Positions 54,881 to 64,000 of a stretch of DNA of 64,000 nt are shown one piece after another (position 1 is the stretch's first letter; every line of letters begins with the position of its first letter). This stretch comes from Gracilaria domingensis (Eukaryota > Rhodophyta > Florideophyceae > Gracilariales > Gracilariaceae), in assembly GCA_022539475.1 (NCBI GenBank), contig VCMS01000028.1, positions 30,534-94,533 on the forward strand, given 5' to 3'. The notes beneath the pieces are model-generated. The model ran no database searches. It saw only the letters and a program-made list of their open reading frames with translations, and was not told where the DNA came from. The translations under genes and the position numbers were made by a program.

Positions 54881-57015
54881 TTAGTTTTCCTCCTGCTTGG
54901 GAGCAGAGGAAGTTTCCAAGATCCGTTCCTGTTCCACAAGGTTGACCTGACGGGATCCAGATGGTCCTGTCCTGTTACCAGTTGGTTCGTTCCGGTCTGG
55001 ACCGAATAGGTGAGAATGGTTTTCCTGCCTGGCGTGCACGAGATTATCTCGTAAACCAGGCGGTAGCTTATCGCACCTATAGGCAACGTGATCACCCGAG
55101 AGGCAGAACCAGCAAAGCAGACCCCCTGTGGTTGGGTCCCTCATTACCCTCGAGGTAGACTTCCTTTCCCCAGTGTTTGCCGTCGCATAAGACGAATTAG
55201 AACCAGTTGGGCATTCCTTTGACGGATACCGACGGAAGCAGATGACTGTGTCGCGGCCCTGGTCGGTGGCGTGACAGACTGAGGAGTGCCAATTGGTGTG
55301 GTTGACCAGTTCCCTACCGTAGAGGGTCGGGAATTTCCATGTGGTGCAGCAAACAAGTGAATTGCAGTACCAGTTGGTATCCTGATCAAAGAATCACCAT
55401 CTGTGGTAGAGTTCTCTTCGATTTCCATCAAGGACCGTTTCGGTTTCTCCCTTGTGGTAGGACCATGAGTCGGTTTCTTACCCATGCGGAGCGTGTCGCC
55501 CAGACCCTGAGCGTACCTGGCAAGGGCATCGTAGTCTACCTTTCGGTTAGTCGTCAAATAATTACGTACCTGAGAGCGGATGGCTCTGTCAACATTGTCA
55601 GAGAACATTGACTTTAACCTCGTGGTAGTGATCACGTTCCCGCATCGCGTGGCTAGGTTCCACAAGGCAACTGAGAATTCTACTTGGGTTAGGCCTGACC
55701 TTTGACGGTAAGCGAGCAACTCCGAGCAGGACTCCTGTATTACCTCATCGGTCGCATATGTCTCCAACAAGAAATTAACCACTTCAGGGTAGCTCTCCAA
55801 CATTTCTGTCTCTTCGTCGTCAACCACTAGGGTATTTCCTCGAAGGCGCCCCTGCAGGCGGTGGTAGGCTTGTCCTTTAAGGTAGAACTGGAACAACCAC
55901 ACAGCAGCCCCTTCGGAAAAACCATTCTGGTCATAGGCGATCTTGAATTTCTGCAGAAACTCAATCACCGCGATGGGAGCCTCACCGGTAAATACAGTAT
56001 CACCCATCTGAAAGCTGAGTTTCTTGTGATGCTTAGTAATTTTCTGAGCTACCGCATCGGTGTAGTCAGAATCCTTGTTCCGTAACCTGTAGGTCCTGTA
56101 ATCAACTGCTTTGGTGAACAGGTCGTTCAACGGCTGAATTACCTCCAGGTCCGAAACGGTGCCTGATTCGGTATCAGAATCATTCCTTCTTTTCCTACCC
56201 TTGCGAGTTCCCTTAGAATTTCTTCTAGACCTCTTGGTTTTGTTCCTTCTCCTTCTCTTACCTTTACGGTCGTCCTCCGAGGACTCCGAATCGGTATCTG
56301 AACTCGACGAAGTAGAACTCGAATCCCCTTTCCTCTGCCTACCTCGACGGCTCTCCTTTCTCTTACCTTTATGGTTTCTTCGCCGCTCATACTCCGAGTC
56401 AGACGAATCACCCTCATGGCCACCTCCTCCGGCACCCTTACGAGCGATACCAATTGGTTTGGGCGAATAGTAACCGATCGGAACATCTGCTGCCCAGCCC
56501 TTGCGGTCACATCCCAATGAACCCTTGTGGTCCCCATTGTCAGCCGGAAAAGACTGAGGATATTGTAGCGAACCCCTCGGGACCTCATGAGGTTTTGTGC
56601 TTACCATGTTCACCCTAGATGGTTTTCCTTCTGCGTACCCTTCGGCAACCCATAGGTCTTGAACTACGCCGTATATCTCACCTTTGGCGTCCGTCCATAG
56701 GTACTCGCGCACCATTTTCGGTAACATTGCCCTAACTTCCACAACCACGCGGTTAATTACCACTCGGGTAATTGTGTCCACGTCCAAAGAGGGTTCACCT
56801 GTTCCACCTTCAAGGTCTACCTTATTGGTTGTGGCATCCTTCACCACTTGGGTCACGAGATATCGGGCTCGCTCCTCAAGACCAGGACAGATCTCCTCAA
56901 CCATTTCACCATAAGGGTTGATCTTCACGGTATCCGACGGCGCACTCGCCACCGGGTCGCCGGGACGGACAGCTTTACCTCTTGGGTTACGTAGCAATTC
57001 CTCCAGGTTATCCAA
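54881..57015 (-). pseudogene. gag: Element B gag with zinc knuckle (frameshifted near its 3' end)
   Basis: A 623-codon frame (57015-55144) holds an acidic N-terminus, a Lys/Arg/Ser-rich linker and a capsid-like core (NDLFTKAVDYRTYRL, NGFSEGAAVWLFQFYL, VNFLLETYATDEVIQ). A frame change near 55150 leads to the CCHC knuckle CWFCLSGDHVAYRC and a stop at 54881. No ATG is present at 57015 (TTG). The frame upstream has a TGA just before, in the region homologous to the start of element D gag. Confidence 0.85.
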
Positions 57016-57242
57016 AATTGGTTGTACCGGAGGTACAGAAGGTCAACCTGAAAGGCTTGGAAGGGGCACTAGACCCTTGAATAGACGTCTTAGGTTTCAT
57101 CTTTATTTGTCTGATGGGGATAGCCAATTGTTTCCTTGGTATTCCAACTACCGAATTGGTTTGAATCCCTTTCGTCATACGAAAGGCTACTTTTTCCAAG
57201 TGGTCACGACAAATACTTACTAGGTGTTATCCAACAACAACC

Positions 57243-57260
57243 TTCTAGGTCGGGAGACCA
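57243..57260 (-). other. Primer-binding site of element B
   Basis: Minus-strand TGGTCTCCCGACCTAGAA, five bases inside the 5' LTR. Identical to element D's site and one base from element A's. Confidence 0.8.
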
Positions 57261-57265
57261 AAATA

Positions 57266-57780
57266 TGTCGTATAGCAACGGGCGGTGTTCGTCGGTTGTG
57301 GGGAGCCAGCGAGGGCTCAACCTATAAAGTACGAAGTAGGAGACGAACCACGACGGTAGATGAGCACCTGAATACCAAGTGGTACAGTAGGTAGGATTGC
57401 TAGCTCCGGCCGTATCGGAAACGGCAAGCGAGAGCGCAAGCGTACGCACAAGACCTTAGCGGTGGTAGTTCTTAACCAAAAAGGCAAGAGTTTACAAAGT
57501 TGGTGCTTACTTTACAATCTGTAGAAGACGCGGACCTCGGCAGCGCCCAAGTATGGCTGCCGGGTCAACGCGATCTCGCACACGTGTCAGATCTATTGTC
57601 TGGTGCACCACGTGCGTCTCTAAAATATCTACATAATTAAATAAATTACCTAAATTAATAACTAGTTAGTAGAATGTTCCCAAAACCGTCAACACCCACG
57701 TGGTAGATCTGCAGAGACTCAACAACCTCCACATGGTCCCCGTTGTAGAAGAACCATTAGGTAAAATTAATTGTACGACA
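57266..57780 (-). repeat. 5' LTR of element B
   Basis: 515 bp, TGTCGTAC...TACGACA on the minus strand. About 98% identical to 47927-48441. Contains one ACCAAGTGGT (57374-57383). Confidence 0.9.
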
Positions 57781-57920
57781 GTTGGTATATCCCGTACCAC
57801 GGGCGGTCTTACACCCGCACTATCCGTGTTCGGAGAGCTCACCATTGAGTTCACCTCGTCTAGTGGGCAAGGACTCGAACGCCTTGAGAGACGATCCCAT
57901 CGTTGGGGTTTTGCTCTACA
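57781..57920 (+). repeat. 3' LTR of element A, second part
   Basis: Begins with the GTTGG duplicate of GTAGG and continues TATATCCCGTACCACGGG to the terminal TTGCTCTACA. With 47082-47926 it equals the 980-bp 5' LTR. Confidence 0.9.
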
Positions 57921-57925
57921 ATGGG
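57921..57925. repeat. 5-bp target-site duplication of element A, right copy
   Basis: ATGGG, identical to 20634-20638. Confidence 0.9.
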
Positions 57926-58510
57926 GTGGTATCGGCAACGATGCGTCGCGACCAATGACGGATGTAGTCCCGAGAGAAAAAGCAACAAACAACAACAACA
58001 AACAACGAACACCCACACGCGACGGGTAGAGCGTTCTCAGCACTGTGCCCGGAGCGGGGCGAGATCCTTCAACAGGGATGTACGGGGTTCCGTAACCACG
58101 ACGAAACTCTATACAGAGTCGGATCACTTCGAAATCTAGTCTGATACCTCTTTGGTATGACTCGCAAGTCTTGACATCAATGACAGATGTTCCTCAAGGG
58201 TGGCGAGAGGGTAAGACCACCGTAACGAGACGCGGCTATACTCGTGAGAGTGATAACTTACGTAGGTGGTTGGCGCCAGAGCCTCACTCGTGTAGAGTGA
58301 ACTCAAAAGAGCGTCACTCGACAAAGAGTTCACTTGAGGAGTGCTCGGGTTGACTTTAAAAAGATGTTCGCGACGGCGAGGTCGAGCTCACCTAAGTAGG
58401 TCTAAACTATCTATATTCACGTAGTGCAAACCCGCATCGCTCCGTAAACGTGGCGAATTCAGTGTCAGGTGCCTCAGGTGCACCACCTATTCTTTAATAT
58501 TATGCACACA
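57926..58510 (-). mobile_element. Antisense LTR (LTR E), part 2
   Basis: On the minus strand it contains CTCTGTATAGAGTTTCG, like the CTCTGTATAGAG block of LTR A, in the correct order relative to part 1 at 20446-20633. The outer boundary near 58510 (TGCACACA) is a guess, and no flanking duplication was found. Confidence 0.45.
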
Positions 58511-59105
58511 CGGTCGTGTTATACAAGCGTCTACCTAACGGTGGTAGCTAGCAATGGAAACCTTGATTACAGGTAAAAATCTTGGAAAGCGATCCAAAAG
58601 TAACCTTAAAATTGGGTTCTACCTATACATTGGAAATGCATCCTCGTAGACTCATACCGGGATATATGAGTTGCATCATTCCGATAACCACGCAGTGTGC
58701 GTTGCTCTACAATATGCATGAATTTGGAAAGACTGTAACAAGTTTTAAATATTTTCTGAAATACAAGAACATTGTGAGAGACGAATGTTGTCAAACAGCA
58801 TTACAGTGATCAGCTGTACTTAAGACACACGACGACGGTCAGAAAGTAAAGAAGAGCCAGTGCACTCCTTCCATAGGTTATGGCCCAAAGACGCTAACCG
58901 CTACGTCCAACCTCTCCTCCCCGAACCTCCACCACACTCCAAGATCAACCAACCTACCCGCAGCGCCCGTTTCCTCTGGCGAGCTCTCGGCCAAGACCCG
59001 TACATACAAGACCTATATACCAACGCCATCCAAACAGCCAACGATCATCACCATCCCTTAGACACCACTCAGCACAGCACCACTCCCACACATATCGCAG
59101 CACCA
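58511..59105. other. Unassigned; upstream region of copia element C
   Basis: Probably includes the 5' LTR or leader of the copia element, but no LTR pair can be recognised because the 3' LTR is outside the window. No gene supported. Confidence 0.35.
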
Positions 59106-59950
59106 ATGAACACCGATCACCACCACCCCATCCCTGAGCTCAGCGGAGCGAACTATGCCCCATGGTACCTCGCATTCAAAGCCTACGCCACCACCATTGA
59201 CGCCTTATCGCATCTCACTGGCAACCCTGAAACGCCCATAGACCCGCAAGCACTACAAAACTTCAATAAAAGGCACAAAACCAAGTCCTCGCAGCCATCC
59301 TCAGCAGTGTCCCCACAAAAATTACTGGAGTTCTCATTGTCCCTGAAACACAACCAACGCCGTACGAACTTCTCCAGAGCATCATAGCTTACATCAACCG
59401 ATCCACTAAGGATGACCACAAATTCCTCAAAACTGAAGCAGAAACGGTCGTCTTCGAAGACAACATCGACGAATACATTGAAGCCCACATGAAAATTCGC
59501 CAGAAGATGGTCGCTGCACGCTACCCCAATATCGAAGATGAAGACACCAAGGTAGACTTTTTAGTCAACGGTCTAAAAACCATAGCCACCCTAAAACCCA
59601 TTCTCGCACCCATCGCCGCCACCAAGCCGAAAACAATACGAGAGTTCACCCAACTCTTCAAAACGCTGTACAGCATCTATCAACCGGCCCTCACCTCTCA
59701 GCAACCATCCAGCTCCCAAGGATTCACCGGGGATTACGGTCACCCACCACGTCAATACCAACTACGCCAGCACCCACAGCAGCACAACTACGCTCATCCC
59801 CAACAACCAGCCTATGCCCGCTACCCTCCGGCTCCCAAAAGGGTTCCGTTTGCTCAGCTCTGCAGTTACCACAAGGCCCTAGGCATCCGCTGCAACCATA
59901 CCGATGCCCAATGCCGCGATCAAGGACACCCGAAGCTTAGAAACGTGTAA
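59106..59950 (+). pseudogene. gag: Ty1/copia element C gag, one frameshift
   Basis: ATG at 59106. The first segment contains ELSGANYAPWYLAFKAY, the W-x-x-x-F/Y signature of copia gag N-termini. A frame change near 59265 (ALQNFNK to AQNQVLAAILSSV) restores the UBN2-type helical gag: YELLQSIIAYINRSTKDD, DEYIEAHMKIRQKMV, KVDFLVNGL. The C-terminus is Gln/His/Tyr-rich with a partial C..H zinc motif (CSYHKALGIRCNHTDAQC). Stop at 59950. Confidence 0.75.
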
Positions 59951-60034
59951 CCTCAAGCCAACTATCAACACGACGGTCCGGCACCCGTCTTCCAATACAA
60001 CCCCCACCTACTCCCTTCTCCACCGCAATGCACC

Positions 60035-61685
60035 ATGATTCCCCCGCCGCCCCCACAGATCCCAAACAACCCTGAGCCCACCACCGAAACGGACAGTGAA
60101 GCTCCCGGTACGTTCATCTTGGACAGTGGTGCTCACCCCACACACATCAACACACACACACCTGACATGAACCCCCTTCCCATTCCTCTGATGACACAAT
60201 CGGCTACCGCACAACAGACCCCCTGTACGCACAGTGGAACGCTTCGTCTGACAACCACCAGGAATAAGACCCTCCGTACCTACGCGCTGGCAAACAAAGC
60301 CATCAAGCACAACCTATTATCCGTGAACGATCTTGCCACACGATACGGTCTAGTCGCATTCACAGCCAATAAAGGGTACATCATCGATACTCGCCCATCC
60401 ACACCATCCATCATAGCCACCGCCCCTTGGCGCTCCAATCGATACACAATACAATTGCAAACCTCCACCACCCCAAGAGCCAGCACAGCCCGCACAATAC
60501 CCCACCGACGCACAGCACCACCACAAAAAAACAAACACTGTCCCCCCCACGACATAAACAGCCAAAGCGGACAGACACGAACAGCAGACAACGACCAACC
60601 ACTCCGAAGCAGCTCCAACAACCGATCACACAGAAACGCAAACAAATCACAACCACACAGGATCTCAGCCACTTACACAACCGGGCAGAACAACCCAAAC
60701 GTTCCAATATACAGATACAAGCTCAGAACTGGCATCTGCGCCTCAATCATGCACACCCGCGCAAACTGGCAGTTACAGCCAAACAACGCCTCATCCCACT
60801 CATGCCCACTACGATACCAGAAGACGTCCGGCTCACATGCAGCTCCTGCCGACATGCCAAAACGCACCGTCACCACATCGACGTAAGATACAGAACTATC
60901 CTGTGGGAGCCTACATCAGCTCGGACACATGTAGACCCATCAAACCCACCTCCCGCCATGGCAATAATCATATGTTACTCCTCGTATGTGCAATGAGCAA
61001 ATTCGTTATGGCGCATTTTGGTAAGGAACGAAAAGACATCCCCTCACACATCCACCAAACACTCCACCATATCAAACACAATCTCCAATATCCACTCACA
61101 CATTTTCGATCTGACAATGCCAAGGAGTATACCTCCTCAAAAATACGTCAAGTCTATGACAACTATCACCTTCAACACCACCTCCGAACCTCACACCAAC
61201 CGCAAGAAAACAGCATACCCGAACGGCTAAACCAAACCATCATGAACTCAGTCCGAGCATTACTACATACAGCAAAACTGGACGACACTTACTGGGAAGA
61301 CGCAGCCCGAGACACCATATTTAAATACAATCTCATGCATCACACCACAGCACAATCATCGCCCTACCATCTATGGTACAACTCCTTCCCACAGCTCAAA
61401 CGTATCTATACGTTCGGTCAACTAGGAACAATCCCGATATACTCCCCGAAATCCAAACTGCAACCACGCGCAGATCCAGCGAGATACATGTACGCCACCA
61501 CACTGAGTCACATAGTAATACTCAACCTACGCACGGACATATATCAAACGATACGCGCAGAGGAATTCCACCCCTACCACAAAGCCATTGATCCAACCGC
61601 TACTCAACCATATGTCTTCAAAGCCAGAAGCTCACGAACCCAACCAGCACCCACCACAATTAGCATCAACACGCCTCCCCCGAAG
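60035..61685 (+). pseudogene. pol: Ty1/copia element C pol: protease and integrase, truncated by element D
   Basis: Protease active site FILDSGAHPTHI and the copia hallmark KHNLLSVNDLATRYG come first. After a frame change near 60700, the pre-integrase motif WHLRLNHAHPRKL followed by C-x2-C appears. The integrase core then follows with Asp in ISSDTCRPIKP, Asp in HFRSDNAKEYTS and Glu in NSIPERLNQTIMN. The reading breaks at 61686 where element D begins; RT and RNase H would lie beyond D. Confidence 0.82.
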
Positions 61686-62257
61686 TGTAGTATAGCTCGG
61701 CCAGATCAACGGGGGCTCTACAAGACCAAGTGGTGACGTCACGGGCTCCCGGGCACGTGTGCCTCCTGTACCACGTGGGACGCGCAAGCGCAGGCTTGGA
61801 CAAGACTAATTAGTTTATTCTCGTTAATTTAGAATTAATATTTACTAGGTAGTGTAGATATGTGGCCGGGGTGATGCACCACAAATGCACCTCCCGGTGG
61901 CCCACGTGGCACTAGGCCCGTGAGAGCCGGAGGGGCGCTCGGGTGTACTAAACCCCCGAGACGCCAACCTCCCACACCAAATGGTAAAGTCAAGCACCAA
62001 CTAGGCTAATTTGACACCAGTTCGGTTCTACAGTCACCAATTGGTAAGTCTAGTAGTCCTCTAATAGTTTTGCTGACCTCGAGGGTTATACGTGCCTGCC
62101 GCACACCAGTGCAGGCGTATTTACCACTTGGTCACCGTGCACTATAGGCAACGGTGGGTGCTGCCGACCTATTAGGTGTCACGTGTTTCACTCCTCCGCC
62201 GGGTCGAGCCCACGCAGGGCTCCCCACTAGCAGCTCGCACCGATCGGCTATACCACA
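61686..62257 (+). repeat. 5' LTR of element D
   Basis: 572 bp from TGTAGTATAGC to TATACCACA. Contains ACCANNTGGT at 61725, 61976, 62036 and 62123. Shares only short motifs with LTR B, mainly at its 3' end. Confidence 0.8.
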
Positions 62258-62262
62258 TATTT

Positions 62263-62280
62263 TGGTCTCCCGACCTAGAA
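62263..62280 (+). other. Primer-binding site of element D
   Basis: TGGTCTCCCGACCTAGAA, five bases after the LTR, the same spacing and sequence as in element B. Confidence 0.8.
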
Positions 62281-62390
62281 TTTGTGGATTACCAAGTGGT
62301 TTTTGGAAAGGGGGGATTTGGAAGTCACGAGATACCTGAGTGGTTTGGTTGCCGTTGCCGAAGCAATTTGCTCCGACACCAGTTACCTAA

Positions 62391-64000
62391 ATGGAGAAAC
62401 GGAGCGTCCGTCACCCAAATAGGGCGCCGAGCGCTCCACCAAGTGGTCACCCCATACGGGGTTCAGTGTCCTATCCGGTGTTGGATAACCCGGAGGACCT
62501 GATTAGGAAGGAACGCCCACCGAGGGGGAAGAAGGTAGACCGAGAGGCTGGGGGCCCCTCGACCCTTCCCCGGGCTGACCAAGTGGACGGAGGAGCAGGC
62601 TCCGCAAGGGCGGAGCCCGCTCCTGTAACAACCCCAGTGGTAGACCAAATGGAGGTGCCAGTCGGACCGCGACTGGACTTGGACGAGGTCACCCGAGTGG
62701 TAGTTGATCGAGCCTCCCAGGAGGTCCTCGACAAGGTACCTGTGGTGGTGTTACAGTACCTCAAAAACGAGGTGCGAGGACACATCGACCGATTGGGTAT
62801 GCTGGCTCTGCAGCAGCAGGGGGCTAAGCTTCAACCTGAGATGGTGGCCCAGGCCGCGCTCATGAAGCAAGCTCCCCCGCCTGCAGTAGACGCCACCAAA
62901 CCACTTGGTATTCTCCACCCTAACCTTCCTACAAAACCGACTGGTGAAGGATTTATCGACCGCATGGGGAAAGGGGCCGAGCCTCCAGGGATGGAGGGCC
63001 CGAGGTACGTTTACCTCCCCCAACCTACTGGTGTAGCTCCGTCAGGACCAAGTGGTGGAGACCCTGATGGAGATTCGTCGAGCTCAGGAGACGAGCGTCG
63101 ACGTAAACCAAATGGTAAGAAGAAGAAAACCAAAAGGGGAAAGAGAAAGAGTCGCCGGTCGGACTCGGACTTTTCGTCCTCAGACACCGATTCGGATTCG
63201 TCAGGAGACGACGACCGTACAGGTTCACGACGCAAGAGGAAGGACTCTCGCAAGAAGAAAGGAAAGAATCCCCGCAAGGGTAAGACCAAAAGGTATAACG
63301 ATTCGGACTCAACTTCCGACGAGGAGACTGACCTAGAGGTGCTTACGCCGCTCAATGATTTATTCACCAAAGCGGTTGACTATCGTACCTATAGGTTAGA
63401 GAACAGACAGGCTGAGTATACCAAAGAGGTAGCTCAGAAGATAACGAAGCATCATAGGAAGCTTCGTTTCCAACTGGGTGAAACTCGCTTTAGCGGGGAT
63501 GACCCTATTGCGATCATTGATTTCCTTCAAAGGTTCAAGATCGCTTGTGATCAGAATGGGTTTTCAGAGGCAGCAGCCATGTGGCTGTTTCAATTTTACC
63601 TAACTGGTCAGGCTGGAGCGTTGCTCCACAGCCGCCTCCAAGGGAACACCATGGCGGTGGACGAAGACCAAACGGAAATGTTGACAACATACCCACAGGT
63701 GGTTAACTTCCTACTGGAAACCTACGCGACCGATGAGGTAATCCAGGAGGCGTACGCAGAGGTGCTTGCGTACCGCCAGCGCGCGGGACAAACCGAATTG
63801 GAATTCGCTCGCTCCTTATGGGCATTAGCCTCCCGCTGTGGAAGCGTCTTTACTACCAAAAGGTTGAAATCGATGTACGCCGACAACGTGGCGAAGTCTA
63901 TCCGATCACAGGTTCGTAACTACCTAGCTACCAACCGCACGGTCGACTACAACGCACTAGCCCGCCATGCACAGGGACTAGGCGACACCGTTCGGTCAGG
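62391..64000 (+). CDS. gag: Element D gag (intact so far, runs off the window)
   Basis: The ATG at 62391 directly follows an in-frame TAA, and 536 codons are open to base 64000. An early segment has VLDNPEDLIRKERPP (compare element B, LDNLEELLRNPRG). Then LDEVTRVVVDRASQEV, a Lys/Arg/Ser/Asp-rich linker and the capsid-like core NDLFTKAVDYRTYRL, NGFSEAAAMWLFQFYL and VNFLLETYATDEVIQE follow, all shared with B. No stop or frameshift is visible, so this may be the most intact retroelement ORF in the window. Confidence 0.85.
   Translation, partial: MEKRSVRHPNRAPSAPPSGHPIRGSVSYPVLDNPEDLIRKERPPRGKKVDREAGGPSTLPRADQVDGGAGSARAEPAPVTTPVVDQMEVPVGPRLDLDEVTRVVVDRASQEVLDKVPVVVLQYLKNEVRGHIDRLGMLALQQQGAKLQPEMVAQAALMKQAPPPAVDATKPLGILHPNLPTKPTGEGFIDRMGKGAEPPGMEGPRYVYLPQPTGVAPSGPSGGDPDGDSSSSGDERRRKPNGKKKKTKRGKRKSRRSDSDFSSSDTDSDSSGDDDRTGSRRKRKDSRKKKGKNPRKGKTKRYNDSDSTSDEETDLEVLTPLNDLFTKAVDYRTYRLENRQAEYTKEVAQKITKHHRKLRFQLGETRFSGDDPIAIIDFLQRFKIACDQNGFSEAAAMWLFQFYLTGQAGALLHSRLQGNTMAVDEDQTEMLTTYPQVVNFLLETYATDEVIQEAYAEVLAYRQRAGQTELEFARSLWALASRCGSVFTTKRLKSMYADNVAKSIRSQVRNYLATNRTVDYNALARHAQGLGDTVRS

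Larger units (their letters stand above)
47927..57780 (-). mobile_element. Ty3/gypsy LTR retrotransposon B, inserted in the 3' LTR of element A
   Basis: 9854 bp with two 515-bp LTRs about 98% identical by eye. Target duplication is GTAGG (47922-47926)/GTTGG (57781-57785), and removing B restores the element A LTR exactly. Reading leftward the order is LTR, primer-binding site, gag with CCHC knuckle, protease, RT, RNase H, integrase, chromodomain-like end, about 2.1 kb non-coding, polypurine tract, LTR. It is the youngest retroelement visible except perhaps D. It contains at least 13 exact ACCANNTGGT palindromes. Confidence 0.92.
20639..57920 (+). mobile_element. Ty3/gypsy LTR retrotransposon A, with two nested insertions
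   Basis: The LTR termini are TGTAGAGC and GCTCTACA, and the whole is flanked by ATGGG duplications. Removing transposon copy 2 (25196-40573) and element B (47927-57780) leaves about 12.0 kb. The order is 5' LTR, primer-binding site, gag, protease, RT, RNase H, integrase, chromodomain, antisense gene, polypurine tract, 3' LTR. Gag-pol contains many stops and frameshifts, so A is a dead copy. The reconstructed 3' LTR (845 + 140 - 5 bp) is exactly as long as the 5' LTR (980 bp). Confidence 0.93.
61686..64000 (+). mobile_element. Ty3/gypsy element D (5' part), inserted in copia element C
   Basis: LTR termini TGTAGTATAGC and GGCTATACCACA are mutual inverses with one mismatch. A primer-binding site and a long gag ORF follow, open at the window edge. 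Gag is clearly related to that of element B. At least nine exact ACCANNTGGT sites occur in the first 1.5 kb. Confidence 0.85.

Overview
The window is eukaryotic, repeat-dense DNA made almost entirely of mobile elements nested inside one another. Long uninterrupted ORFs, SET and chromodomain proteins, LTR retrotransposons and a Plavaka/CACTA-like transposase all point to an intron-poor eukaryote. The lineage cannot be read from the sequence; an alga (for example a red alga) is only a guess. No rRNA, tRNA or CRISPR was found.

Layout. (1) 1-11798: right-hand part of a giant DNA transposon (copy 1); its left end lies outside the window. It encodes a beta-class DNA methyltransferase that appears fused to a SET domain, two unknown proteins, and a convergent 1091-residue Plavaka/CACTA-like transposase, followed by hairpins and subterminal repeats. 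(2) 11799-13152: fragment of a gypsy-type LTR containing a MITE. (3) 13148-16848: two decayed hAT transposase genes, head to head. (4) 17114-20445: mostly unassigned. (5) 20446-20633 plus 57926-58510: an antisense LTR split by element A. (6) 20639-57920: Ty3/gypsy element A, flanked by the 5-bp duplication ATGGG. Two later insertions interrupt it. One is transposon copy 2 (25196-40573, 15.4 kb) in pol. The other is gypsy element B (47927-57780, minus strand) in the 3' LTR, with a GTAGG/GTTGG duplication. (7) 59106-61685: Ty1/copia element C. (8) 61686-64000: a gypsy element D related to B, inserted in C and running off the window.

The central finding is the giant transposon. Joining the two halves of element A across copy 2 restores a continuous gypsy protein motif, which fixes both ends of the transposon. 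Copy 2 shows that the element also carries a left arm with metabolic-gene cargo: an intact ketopantoate-reductase-like gene and fragments of ribulose-phosphate 3-epimerase and of a HAD phosphatase. It also carries a basic repeat protein transcribed divergently from the methyltransferase. Both of these genes use copies of the same promoter block, placed on either side of a GC-rich palindrome array. The element therefore combines a cut-and-paste transposase with potential DNA- and histone-methylating activities.

A second signal is a palindrome, ACCANNTGGT, strongly over-represented in gypsy elements B and D in both coding and non-coding sequence, and essentially absent from the other elements. 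Element A also carries a decayed antisense gene between its integrase/chromodomain and its 3' LTR.
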